Source: Streptomyces sp. R28 (GTDB lineage: Bacteria; Actinomycetota; Actinomycetes; Streptomycetales; Streptomycetaceae). From it: 64,000 bases of DNA. Both the position numbers and the translations under genes were made by a program. The notes under the pieces were generated by a model. It had not been told where the DNA came from. It saw only the letters and a list, made by a program, of their open reading frames with translations, and ran no database searches. The stretch covers positions 8,111,001 to 8,175,000 of the forward strand of contig NZ_CP163439.1 of NCBI RefSeq assembly GCF_041052385.1, read 5' to 3'. This document shows positions 1-11,600 of this stretch, one piece after another (position 1 is the first letter of the stretch; the number at the start of each line of letters is the position of its first letter).

Positions 1-399
1 GTCTCGGGCCGGGTGCCGTTCTACTCCACGCTCACTGGCACTCTGCTGGAGGACACGGCCGGTCTGGACGGCGGGTATTGGTATCGCAACCTGCGTTCCA
101 CGGTGGAGTTCGAGGAAGCGGTGCGTGCGGCGGCCGGTGACGGCCTGGCTGTGTTCATTGAGGTGAGTCCGCACCCGGTGCTCAACCTCGGTCTGCAGGA
201 GACCTTCGAGGCGGCCGGCACTGACGCGGTGGCCCTGGGCACTCTGCGCCGCGACGAGGACGAGGCCCGCCGCTTCATGACCTCCCTGGCCGAGGCTCAC
301 GTCCACGGCGTGGAGCTGGACTGGCAGGCCCTCTTCGCCGGGCAGCAGGCCACCCACGTGGACCTGCCCACCTACCCCTTCCAACGTCAGCGCTACTGG
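1..399 (+). repeat. AT-coding repeat, copy 1 (partial, truncated by window edge)
   Basis: From the first base to the CGCTACTGG at 391-399 this sequence is colinear, without gaps, with 15970-16368 (offset 15969) and 25638-26036 (offset 25637), and nearly identical at the nucleotide level, including silent positions. It is the C-terminal half of a methylmalonyl-type AT. Confidence 0.85.
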
Positions 400-2580
400 C
401 CCGAGGCCATGGCCCTCCCGGTCGCAGGCACGGTGGATCCGGTGGACGCCCAGTTCTGGGAGGCCGTCGAGCAGGGCGATCTCGCGGCGCTGGCCGCGAC
501 GCTCGACCTGGAGGAGGCGCTGGGCTCCCCGCTGGGCGAGGTGCTTCCGGTCCTCTCGTCGTGGCGACGGCAGCGGCGCGAGACGGTCGCCGCGGATTCC
601 TGGCGGTACCGCATCAGCTGGAAGCCGCTCACCGAGAACACGGCGTCCCTGTCGGGGACTTGGCTGGTCGTGTCGCCGGGGACCGGCGCGGGCGGCGACG
701 CCGCCGAGGCCGTCGCGGAAGGACTGCGTGGGCTGGGGGTCGACGTCGTGCGGTGTGTGCCGGGCGATGTGCTCGACCGTACGACGCTGTCCCGGGAGCT
801 GACCGAAGCGCTGGGCGACCGCACCGCCGTCGAGGGCGTCCTCTCGCTGTGCGCCCTGGACGAGGAGCCGGTCCCCGGGCTGCCGGAGGCGACGGCCGGC
901 CTGGCCGCCACGCTCGCCCTGACGCAGGCGCTGGGCGACGCGGACGTGACGGCGCCGCTGTGGTGCCTGACGCGGGGTGCGGTGTCCACGGGTCCTGCGG
1001 ACGGTCCCGCGCGCCCGGCGCAGGCGCAGGTGTGGGGTCTCGGTCGGGTGGTGGCGCTCGAACACCCGGACCGCTGGGGTGGGTTGGTCGACCTGCCCGA
1101 GGTGCTCGACGAGCGCGCGGTGGCCCGCGTGGGCGCACTGCTCGCCGCGGGCGGCGACGAGGACCAGCTGGCGGTGCGGTCGGCGGGCGTGTTCGCCCGG
1201 CGGCTGCTGCCCGCGCCGGCGACGGCATCGGCCCGGGCCTGGGAGCCCGAAGGCACGGTACTGCTCACCGGCGGCACCGGGGCGATCGGGGTGCGGGCGG
1301 CCCGCCGGCTCGGCGGCAGCGGCGTCGACCACATCGTCCTGATCGGCCGGCGTGGGCTACGGGCACCGGGCGCGGAGCTGCTGCGCGACGAGCTCGCGGA
1401 GACGGGCGTGCGGGTCACGGTCGCCGCATGCGATGTGGCGGACCGGGAGGAACTGGCCGCCCTGGTCGGGAAGTTGACGGCCGATGGGGAGCGGATCACC
1501 GCGGTGCTGCACGCCGCGGGCGAATTGGACGACGGGGTCGTCGACGCGCTGACCACCGAGCGTCTCGCCCGCGCCCTGCGGGCCAAGGTCGCCGGTGTGC
1601 GGAACCTGCACGAGGTGACGCGGGAACTCGACCTCACGGCGTTCGTGCTGTTCTCCGGGGTCGCGGGCACGGTCGGCGGCGCGGGGCAGGGAGCCTTCGC
1701 CGCGGCCGGTGCCTACCTGGACGCGTTCGCCGAGTACCGCAGGGACCTGGGCCTCGCCGCCACGTCGATCTCATGGGGCCCGTGGGCCGAGGGCGGTCCC
1801 GCCCTCGACGACGACACGTTCCTGGAGCGGACGAGCCGTCGTGGTCTGGCCGCGCTGCCGACCGAGTCCGCGCTCACGGCGCTGCGCCGGGCGGTGGCAC
1901 AGGACGGTCCCGCGCAGCTGGTGGCGGACATCGTCTGGGACCGCTTCGGTCCCACGCTCACGGCGGCACGGCCCAGCCCGCTGATCGGTGACCTGCCGCA
2001 GATGCGGGAGATCGCGAGGACGGCCGAGCAGGCGGGGGACACCGGTGCGGACGAGACAGCGGAGTTCCGGCGTGCCGTCGCCGAACTCTCCGACGTGGAA
2101 CTCGGCCAGATGCTCCTGGAGTTGGTGCGCACCGAGGCGGCCGGGGCGCTGGGCTACACCGACATCGAGGCCATCGGACCCAAGCGGCCCTTCCGGGAGC
2201 TCGGCTTCGAGTCGCTGACCGCCGTGGAGCTGCGCAACCGGCTCAGCACCCGCACGGGGCTGCGGCTGCCGGTGACGCTGGCGTTCGACCATCCCACGCC
2301 GGTCCTCCTCGCCGCCTTCCTCAAGGGCGAGGCGGGCCGCGACGCGGAGCCGCAGGCCGTGCCCGTCCTCGCGGAGCTCGACCGGCTCGAGGCGAGCCTC
2401 GCGACGCTCTCCGCGGACCGCACCGCGCGGCATCGGATCGCGACACGGCTGAGGGACATCCTCGCCGGCTGGGACGAGGAGCCCGCCGGGGGCGACGGGG
2501 CCGCCGTCGCCGAGAAGCTGCAGTCGGCGTCGGCCGACGAGGTCCTGGCCTTCATCGACAACGAATTTGGGGCCTCCTGA
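1..2580 (+). CDS. Type I modular PKS, 3' part (AT-KR-ACP), 5' end outside window
   Basis: This is the C-terminal part of a modular PKS and is open at the left edge of the window. The first ~130 codons are the end of an acyltransferase; they are almost identical to the methylmalonyl-type ATs at 15.3-16.4 kb and 25.0-26.0 kb, so methylmalonyl-CoA is inferred. There is no DH. A ketoreductase follows, with an intact nucleotide motif (TGGTGAIG, about codon 422), but its active site is destroyed: the catalytic Ser of LFSS is Gly (LFSG), Tyr is Phe (GQGAF, codon 566) and the following Asn is Gly. The beta-ketone should therefore be kept. The ACP (GFES, Ser attachment site) is intact. A C-terminal docking region with an ELDRLEASL helix ends at 2580, 45 bp before the next PKS gene. 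Domain calls are solid; the AT substrate is inferred from the fragment only. Confidence 0.95.
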   Translation, partial: VSGRVPFYSTLTGTLLEDTAGLDGGYWYRNLRSTVEFEEAVRAAAGDGLAVFIEVSPHPVLNLGLQETFEAAGTDAVALGTLRRDEDEARRFMTSLAEAHVHGVELDWQALFAGQQATHVDLPTYPFQRQRYWPEAMALPVAGTVDPVDAQFWEAVEQGDLAALAATLDLEEALGSPLGEVLPVLSSWRRQRRETVAADSWRYRISWKPLTENTASLSGTWLVVSPGTGAGGDAAEAVAEGLRGLGVDVVRCVPGDVLDRTTLSRELTEALGDRTAVEGVLSLCALDEEPVPGLPEATAGLAATLALTQALGDADVTAPLWCLTRGAVSTGPADGPARPAQAQVWGLGRVVALEHPDRWGGLVDLPEVLDERAVARVGALLAAGGDEDQLAVRSAGVFARRLLPAPATASARAWEPEGTVLLTGGTGAIGVRAARRLGGSGVDHIVLIGRRGLRAPGAELLRDELAETGVRVTVAACDVADREELAALVGKLTADGERITAVLHAAGELDDGVVDALTTERLARALRAKVAGVRNLHEVTRELDLTAFVLFSGVAGTVGGAGQGAFAAAGAYLDAFAEYRRDLGLAATSISWGPWAEGGPALDDDTFLERTSRRGLAALPTESALTALRRAVAQDGPAQLVADIVWDRFGPTLTAARPSPLIGDLPQMREIARTAEQAGDTGADETAEFRRAVAELSDVELGQMLLELVRTEAAGALGYTDIEAIGPKRPFRELGFESLTAVELRNRLSTRTGLRLPVTLAFDHPTPVLLAAFLKGEAGRDAEPQAVPVLAELDRLEASLATLSADRTARHRIATRLRDILAGWDEEPAGGDGAAVAEKLQSASADEVLAFIDNEFGAS

Positions 2581-2625
2581 TGCGGCGGCACCGTACTTCG
2601 GTTCTATACAAAGGGGTTAGCGGTA

Positions 2626-5600
2626 ATGGTGGCTGACGAAAAGCTCCTCGGGTACCTCAAGCGGGTGACGGCCGACCTCCACCAGACCCGGCAGCGTCTG
2701 CGCGAGGTGGAGTCGCAGGAGCAGCAGCCCATCGCGATCGTCGCGACGAGCTGCCGCTTCCCCGGCGGGGTCGCGAGCCCCGAGGACCTGTGGCGGCTCG
2801 TCGCGGGGGACGGCGACGCGATGTCGCCCTTCCCGGACGACCGCGGCTGGGACACAGCACGGCTCTACGACGCCGACCCCGACGCGTCGGGCACGTCCTA
2901 TGTGCAGTCGGGCGGATTCCTCGACGGGGCGACGGAGTTCGACCCGGGCCTGTTCGGCATCAGCCCCCGCGAGGCGCTGTCGATGGACCCGCAGCAGCGG
3001 CTGCTCCTGGAGACCGCCTGGGAGGCGTTCGAGCGGGCGGGCATCGACCCGCTGTCGCTGTCGGGTGAGCGCGTCGGTGTGTTCGCCGGGTCCAGCGGCC
3101 AGGACTACGCGTCGCTGCTGCAGTTCTCACCGGACAGCGTCGAGGGCTACGGCCTGACGGGCACGGCGGCCAGCGTGGTGTCAGGTCGGCTGTCCTATAC
3201 GTTCGGCCTGGAGGGCCCCGCGGTCACCGTCGACACGGCCTGTTCGTCGTCGCTGGTCGCGCTGCACCTGGCCGCGCACGCACTGCGGCAGGGCGAGTGC
3301 TCCCTGGCGCTGGCCGGCGGCGTGACGATCATGTCGACTCCCGGTGCGTTCATCGAGTTCAGCCGGCAGCGCGGGCTTGCGACGGACGGCCGCTGCAAGG
3401 CTTTCGCGAAGGCCGCCGACGGCACCGGCTGGGCCGAGGGCGCGGGCCTGCTGCTCCTGGAGCGCCTCTCCGACGCCCGCCGCAACGGCCATCAGGTCCT
3501 CGCGGTCGTGCGCGGTTCCGCGGTGAACCAGGACGGCGCGAGCAACGGTCTGACCGCCCCGAACGGGCCCTCGCAGCAGCGCGTCATCCAAGAGGCCCTG
3601 GCCAACGCCGGGTTGTCCCCGGCGGACGTCGACGCGGTGGAGGCGCACGGCACCGGCACCACGCTGGGCGACCCGATCGAGGCACAGGCGCTGCTCGCGA
3701 CGTACGGGCAGAACCGGCCCGCGGACCGGCCGCTGCTGCTCGGTTCGGTCAAGTCGAACATTGGGCACACCCAGGCCGCCGCCGGCGTCGCGGGCATCAT
3801 CAAGATGGTCGAGGCGATGCGGCACGGGACGCTGCCCCGCTCGCTGCACATCGACGAGCCCACCCCGCACGTCGACTGGTCGACCGGTGCGGTGCGGCTG
3901 CTGACCGAGGCGACGCCCTGGCCCGAGACGGACCGGCCGAAGCGGTTCGGCGTCTCCTCGTTCGGCATGAGCGGGACGAACGCCCACACGGTCATCGAGG
4001 AGGCGCCCGCCGCGGAAGGCCCCGCGCCGGAGGACACCGGCCCGGCGGCTGAGCTTCCCGTGCTGCCGTGGACGGTGTCGGGCAAGACCGAACAGGCCCT
4101 GCTGGAACAGGCCGCGCAGGTCCTCTCGTACGCGGAGACCACCGACGCGACGCCACTGGACGTGGCCTTCTCGCTCGCCACGAGCCGGGCGCCCCTCGAC
4201 CACCGGGCCGCCGTCGTCGGCACGGACCGCGAGAGCCTGCTGCGCGGGCTGCGGGCGCTGGTCTCCGGGGAGCCGACCGCGGGCGTGACCCGCGGCACCG
4301 CCCCGGAGAGCGGACTGCTCGGCTTCCTCTTCTCCGGTCAGGGCTCGCAGCGCGCCGGCATGGGGCGTGAACTCCACGCGGCCTTCCCGGTGTTCGCCGA
4401 GGCCTTCGACGCGGTCTGCGCCGAGCTGGACCGGCACCTGGAGCGGCCGCTGCGTGAGGTCGTCTTCGACGGTGGTGAGCTGCTGGATCAGACGCAGTTC
4501 ACGCAGGCCGGTCTGTTCGCTCTCGAAGTCGCGCTGTTTGAGCTGGTGACGTCGTGGGGCGTGAAGCCGGACTATCTGCTCGGCCACTCGATCGGTGAGC
4601 TGTCGGCTGCGTACGTGGCCGGGGTGCTGTCGCTCGAAGACGCTGCTGCTCTCGTGGCCGCGCGGGGTCGTCTGATGCAGGCGCTCCCGTCGGACGGGGC
4701 GATGGTGTCGCTGCAGGCGGCGGAGGACGAGGTCCTGCCGCTGCTGGGCGACGGCGTGTCCATCGCCGCGCTCAACGGGCCCAACGCCACGGTGATTTCG
4801 GGCGACGAGGCAGAGGTTCTGCGGATCGCCGCGCACTTTGCGGGTGAGGGCCGTAAGACCAAGCGGCTGCGGGTCAGCCACGCCTTCCACTCCCCGCACA
4901 TGGACGCCATGCTCGAAGAGTTCGGGAAGTTCGCCGGGACCCTTGAGTTCCACGCGCCCGAACTGCCCGTCGTCTCGAACGTGACCGGCGGAGTCATCGC
5001 CGCCAGGGAACTCGCCGACCCCGACTACTGGGTGCGCCACGTCCGAGCGGCCGTCCGCTTCCACGACGGGATCCGGACGCTCGTGGACCACGGCGTCACC
5101 GCGTTCCTGGAACTCGGCCCCGGCGGTGTCCTGACCGCCCTGGGCCAGGACTGCCTCACCGACGTCCCCGCGGGAGCCGCGGAGCCCGCCTTCGTCCCCG
5201 CGCTGCGCACCGACAGGCCCGAGGGCCAGGCGCTCGTCACCGCCCTCACCGAACTGCACGTGCACGGCAGCGGCCCGGACTGGAAGGCCCTCTTCGCAGG
5301 CACCGGCGCACACGTGACCGCGCTGCCCACGTACGCCTTCCAGCGCACGTCGTACTGGCCGAAGCTGTCCGCGGCCTGGGCCGGCGACGCCACCGCCATG
5401 GGGCTGCGCTCGGCCGAGCACCCGCTGCTCAGCGCCGCGGTCGCCCTGGCCGGCGACGACGGCATGCTCTTCACCGGCAGGCTCTCCCTGCAGACCCACC
5501 CCTGGCTCGCCGACCACACCGTCCTCGGCACCGTCCTGCTGCCCGGCACCGCGTTCGTCGAGCTGGCCGTCCACGCCGGCGACCAGCTCGGCTGCGGCCA

Positions 5601-8600
5601 GGTCGTGGAGCTCAACCTCGAGGCGCCGCTCATCCTGCCCGCCGAGGGCGGCATCGCCGTACAGATGAGCGTCGGCACCCCCGACGAGAGCGGACAGCGC
5701 GAGCTGTACGTGTACTCGCGGGCCGACGACGAACAGAGCGACGACGTCTGGACCCGAAACGCCAGCGGCGTGCTCGCCCCCGGCCAGGCCGCCGGACCCG
5801 ACTGGAGCGACTTCACCGCCTGGCCGCCCCCGGAGGCCGTCCAGATCCCCATGGACGACTTCTACGACCGTCTCGACGCCGCCAACTACGGCTACGGCCC
5901 CGCCTTCCAGGGCCTGCGGTCGGTGTGGCGGCGCGGCGAAGACGTCTTCGCGGAGGTCCGCCTGCCGGAGGAGCCGGCGACCGAGGCCCGCCGGTTCGGC
6001 CTGCACCCCGCCCTGTTCGACGCCGCGATGCACTCGCGGGCCATGCTGGGCTCCGGCGACGACGCGGAGTCCGGCCAGGAACGGCTGCCCTTCTCCTGGA
6101 CCGGCGTCTCCCTGTACGCCGCGGGCGCCTCGGCGCTGCGGGTGCGGCTCACCCCGACGGGCAGCCACACCGTGTCGGTCGCGCTGGCCGACGACACCGG
6201 GGCGCCCGTCGCCTCCGTCGAAGCGACGGCGCTGCGCCCGGTCTCCGCCGAGCAACTCGACGTCGCCCGCAGCCCCCACCACGACCGTCTCTTCCGCGTC
6301 GAGTGGCCGGTGCTCACGGAGACCGGCACGACGCCGGACACCAGCGGCTGGGCCGTCCTCGGCGACACCGCCTTCGGGCTGCCGGTGAACCTGCGCCACC
6401 CGGACCTGGTGGAGCTCAGCGAGTCCGTCGAGGCGGGCGGACCCGTCCCCGACGTCCTCTTCGTCCCCTGCGTCTCCGAACCCGGCATGGACACCGTCGA
6501 GTCGGCGCACGGCGGCGCCGCCCGCGTCCTGGCGCTCGCCCAGATCCTCGTCGAGGACGACCGGTTCGCGTACACGCGCCTCGTCTTCGTCACCCGCGGC
6601 GCGGTCGGCGCCACGGCCGACGACGAGGTCGAGGACGTCGCACAGGCCACCGTGTGGGGCCTGATCCGCTCGGCGCAGTCGGAGAACCCCGGCCGGTTCA
6701 CCCTGGTCGACCTCGACGGACTGCCCGCCTCGCACCGGGCGCTCCCGCAGGCACTGGCCTCCGGCGAACCGCAGTGCGCCATCAGGGCGGGACAGGTGCG
6801 GGTGCCCAGGCTCGCCCGGGCGGCGGCGCCCGAGGCATCCGCCGCCGCGCCGCTCCTCGGCAGGCCCGGCGGCACCGTCCTGATGACCGGCGCCACCGGC
6901 ACGCTCGGCAAGCTGTTCGCCCGGCACCTGGTCACCGCGCACGGAGTCGAGCGGCTGCTGCTCGTCAGCAGGAGCGGACCGCAGGCACCGGGCGTGGCCG
7001 AACTGGAGGCCGAACTCACCGACCTCGGTGCCACGGTGACCGTCGCGGCCTGCGACGTCGCCGACCGCGCCCGGCTCGCCGAGCTCCTCGCGGCTGTCCC
7101 CGCCGAGCATCCGCTGACCGCCGTCGTGCACGCCGCGGGCATCACCGACGACGGTGTGCTCAGCGCGCTGACGCCGGCGCGCGTCACCGCGGTGTTGCGG
7201 CCCAAGGTGGACGCCGCGATCGCGCTGCACGAACTCACCGAGGACCTGGACCTGTCCGCGTTCATCCTGTTCTCCTCGGTCGCCGCCACCCTCGGCGGCG
7301 CGGGGCAGGGCAACTACGCCGCGGCCAACGTCTTCCTGGACTCCCTCGCCCAGCACCGTCGGGCCCGCGGCCTCGCCGCGACCTCGCTCGCCTGGGGCCT
7401 GTGGGCCGAGCGCAGCGGCATGGCCGCGAGCCTCGACGACACCCAGCTGAGCCGGATCGGCAGGTCCGGTGTCGGCTCGTTGGAGTCGGCGGACGGCCTG
7501 GCCCTGTTCGACGTCACGCGCACCCTGGACGACGCGACCCTGGTGCCCGCACCCCTGGATGTGTCCGGGCTGCGCGGCGCCGCGACGGCCGACGCCGTGC
7601 CGCCGCTGCTGCGCGGCCTGGTGCGGCTGCCGGCCAGGCCCGCCGCGCACAGCGGCGGATCCGGCGAGGAACCGCTCGCGCAGCGACTGGCCGCCCTCGA
7701 CGAGGACGACCGCGCGGCAGCGGTCCTCGACCTGGTGCGGGCCCAGGCCGCCGCCGTCCTCGGATACGCCGCACAGGAAGAGATCGGCGCCGGGCGCGCC
7801 TTCAACGACCTGGGCTTCGACTCGCTCACCGCGATCGAGATGCGCAACCGCATGAACCTCGTCACCGGGCTGCGGCTGCCCTCCACCCTCGTCTTCGACT
7901 ACCCGACCCCCGCCGCGCTGGCCGCGCACGTGGCCTCGCTGCTCGCGGGGCCGGCCGCACCCGCCAGCACCCCCGGCCCGGTCAGGGCCGTCGACAGCGA
8001 CGAACCCATCGCCATCGTCGGCATGAGCTGCCGGCTGCCGGGGAACGTGGAGACACCCGAGGACCTGTGGCGCCTGGTGGCCGACGGGGTGGACGCCATC
8101 ACCGACGTACCCGCGGAGCGCGGCTGGGACATCGAGGGGCTCAGCGGCGGATTCCTCGCCGCCCCGGGCGACTTCGACCCCGCGTTCTTCGGGATATCGC
8201 CGCGCGAGGCGATCGCCATGGACCCGCAGCAGCGGCTGATGATGGAGTCCGCCTGGGAGGCCGTCGAGGCGGCGGGCATCGACCCGACCTCGCTGCGCGG
8301 CTCCCGCACCGGCGTCTTCGTGGGCTCCAGCGGCCAGGACTACACCGGCCTGCTGCAGCAGGCGGAGGACAGCAACGCCGGGTACATCCTGACCGGCACC
8401 ACCGCCAGCGTCATCTCCGGCCGCGTCTCCTACACGTTCGGCCTGGAGGGCCCGGCGGTCACCGTCGACACCGCCTGCTCCTCGTCCCTGGTGGCGCTGC
8501 ACCTGGCGGCCCAGGCCCTGCGGCAGGACGAGTGCTCGCTGGCCCTGGCCGGCGGCGTCATGGTCATGGCCACCCCGGCCGGCTTCGCGGGGCTCAGCGG

Positions 8601-11600
8601 GCAGGGCGGCTTCGCCTCGGACGGGCGCTGCCGCGCCTTCGCCGAGTCCGCCGACGGCACCGGCTGGAGCGAGGGCGTCGGTGTGCTGCTCGTCGAGCGG
8701 CTGTCCGACGCCCGCGCCAACGGCCACCCCGTGCTCGCGGTGCTCCGCGGCTCCGCGATCAACCAGGACGGCGCGAGCAACGGCCTCACCGCGCCCAACG
8801 GCCCCTCCCAGCAGCGCGTCATCCGCCAGGCCCTGGCCAACGCGGGGCTCGGTACCGCTGACGTCGACGTCGTCGAGGCGCACGGCACCGGCACCAAGCT
8901 CGGCGACCCCATCGAGGCCCAGGCCGTCCTCGCCACCTACGGCCAGAACCGCCCCGCCGACCGGCCGCTGCTGCTCGGCTCCATCAAGTCCAACATCGGC
9001 CACGCCCAGGCGGCGGCGGGCGTCACCGGGATCATCAAGATGGTCATGGCGATGCGGCACGGAACGGCGCCGCGCAGCCTCCACCTGGACGAGCCCACCT
9101 CCCACGTCGACTGGACGGCGGGCGCGGTGTCCCTGCTCCAGGAAGCCGTGCCCTGGCCCGAGACCGGCAGGCCGCGCCGCGCGGCCGTGTCCTCCTTCGG
9201 CATCAGCGGCACCAACGCACACGTCGTCCTCGAACAGGGCGATGACGACGCGGGTACGGAGCCCGCCGCAGGCCCGGCGGCCGACGCACCGTCCACGGCC
9301 GCGGACGAACCCCTCCTCGGCACGCCGGCGCTGCCGTTCGTGCTGTCCGCCGGCACCGAGGACGCCCTGCGCGAGCAGGCCGCCCGGCTCCGCTCGCACC
9401 TGCCGGCCCACGAGGGCGCCGCCCTCGCCGACGTCGCCTGGTCGCTGGCCACCGGCCGGGCCCGGCTCACCCACCGGGCCGCGCTCGTCGCCGCCGACCG
9501 GGACGAGCTGCTGCACGGCCTCGCCGCCCTCGCGGACGGCACCGGAGCCCCCGGGCTCGTCCAGGGCAGCGCCCCCGCGGAGCCGCCCAAGGTCGTCTTC
9601 GCCTTCCCCGGCCAGGGCGCCCAGTGGGCGGGCATGGCGCTCGAACTCCTCGACACCTCACCGGTGTTCGCCGAGCGGCTGCGGGAGTGTGCGACGGCCC
9701 TTTCGGCGCACACCGACTGGTCGCTGCTCGACGTGCTGCGCGGCGAGCCCGGCGCAGCGGGCTTCGACCGGGTCGACGTCGTACAGCCCGCGCTGTGGGC
9801 GGTGATGGTGTCGCTCGCCGAGCTGTGGCGGGCGGGCGGCGTCGAGCCCGCTGCGGTCGTCGGCCACTCGCAGGGCGAGATCGCCGCCGCCTGCGTCGCC
9901 GGCGCGCTGTCCCTGGACGACGCCGCCCGCGTGGTGGCGCTGCGCAGCAAGGCGATCCTCGAACTCTCCGGCCTCGGCGGCATGGCATCGGTGCCGGAAC
10001 CGGTCGACCGGGTGCGGGAGCGGATCGCCCGCTGGGACGGCAGGCTGTCCGTCGCGGCCGTCAACGGACCCTCGTCCGTCGTGGTCTCCGGCGACGCCGA
10101 CGCACTGGACGACCTGCTCGGCACCTGCGCCGCCGAGGGCGTACGGGCCAAGCGGATCGACGTCGACTACGCCTCGCACAGCGCCCACGTGGAGCGCATC
10201 CACGAGCGGCTGAGCGAGGTCCTGTCCGGCATCACGCCCCGCGCCGCGGACGTGCCGCTGCACTCCACGGTGACGGGTGAGCTCCTGGACACCACGGTCA
10301 TGGACGCCGAGTACTGGTACACCAACCTCCGCCAGACCGTCCGGCTCGAAGAGGCCACCCGCGGACTGCTCCGCTCCGGCCACACCGTCTTCGTCGAGAT
10401 CAGTCCCCACCCCGTCCTGGCCGTCGGACTCCAGGAGACCCTGGACGACGCGCACGTCAACGGCGCCGTGCTCGGTTCGCTGCGCCGCGACGAGGGCGGC
10501 CCCGCGCGGTTCCTGACCTCGCTGGCCACCGCGTACGTCCACGGGGCCGCCCCCGACTGGACGGCGCTGTTCGCCGGCCGCGGCGCCCGCCGGACCGACC
10601 TGCCCACGTACGCCTTCCAGAACCGCCGTTACTGGCTGCCCATCAGGACCGGCGGCCAGGGGGACGCGGCCTCCATCGGGCTCGGCGCGACCGACCACCC
10701 GATGCTCGCCGCCGCGGTGACGCTCGCCGACACCGACAGCCATCTGTTCACCGGCCGGCTGTCGGCCCAGACCCAGCGCTGGACCGCCGACCACGTCGTC
10801 ATGGAGACCATCCTGTTGCCGGGCACCGGCTTCGTGGAGATGGCCCTGCGCGCGGCCGCGCAGGTCGGCTGCGACCTCGTCGAGGAACTCACCCTGGAAG
10901 CCCCGCTGGTGCTGCCCGAACGGGGCGCCATCCAGGTGCAGCTCGTGGTGGGGGCGCCGGACGGGACCGGACACCGCCCGCTGACCGTCCACTCCCGCCC
11001 GGCCGACTCCGCCGCGGAAGGCCCCGGCGAACGCCCCTGGCTGCGGCACGCCACCGGTGTCCTCGCCGTCCGCGACGGCGCGCCCGACCCCGGCTTCGAC
11101 TTCACCGCCTGGCCGCCCGCCGAGGCCACCGCGCTGGAACTCGAAGGCGTCTACGAACAGGCCGCGCTCCTCGGCTTCGACTACGGCCCGATGTTCCAAG
11201 GCCTGCGCTCCGCCTGGCAGTCGGGCGAGGACATCTACGCCGAGGTGGCCCTGCCCGAGGACGGCCGCGCCGAAGCCGCCGACTTCGGGCTGCACCCGGC
11301 GCTGTTCGACGCCGCCCTGCAGGCGATGGGTCTGGGCACCTTCGGCCCGGGCCAGGGCCGTGGCGAGGACGCGGGCAAGCCGCGGCTGCCGTTCGCGTGG
11401 CGCGGGGTGCGCGTGTATGCGACCGGCGCGTCGGTGCTGCGCGTGCGGCTCTCCCCGAGCGGCGCCAACGGCATCGCCTTCCAGGTGGCCGACGGCACCG
11501 GCGCCCCCGTGGCCACGGTCGACGCCCTGGACATGCGGCCCGTCGACCCCCGGCAGCTCAGGACCGCCGGACACGGCGACCACGACTCGCTGTTCCAGCT

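Noticed and set aside
3181..9516. Very long open frame on the minus strand across the PKS (and similar ones at 9658-13197, 13240-17883 and 20649-25265)
   Set aside because: Products are Gly/Arg/Val-rich low-complexity sequence without motifs, as expected antisense to GC-rich PKS codons.
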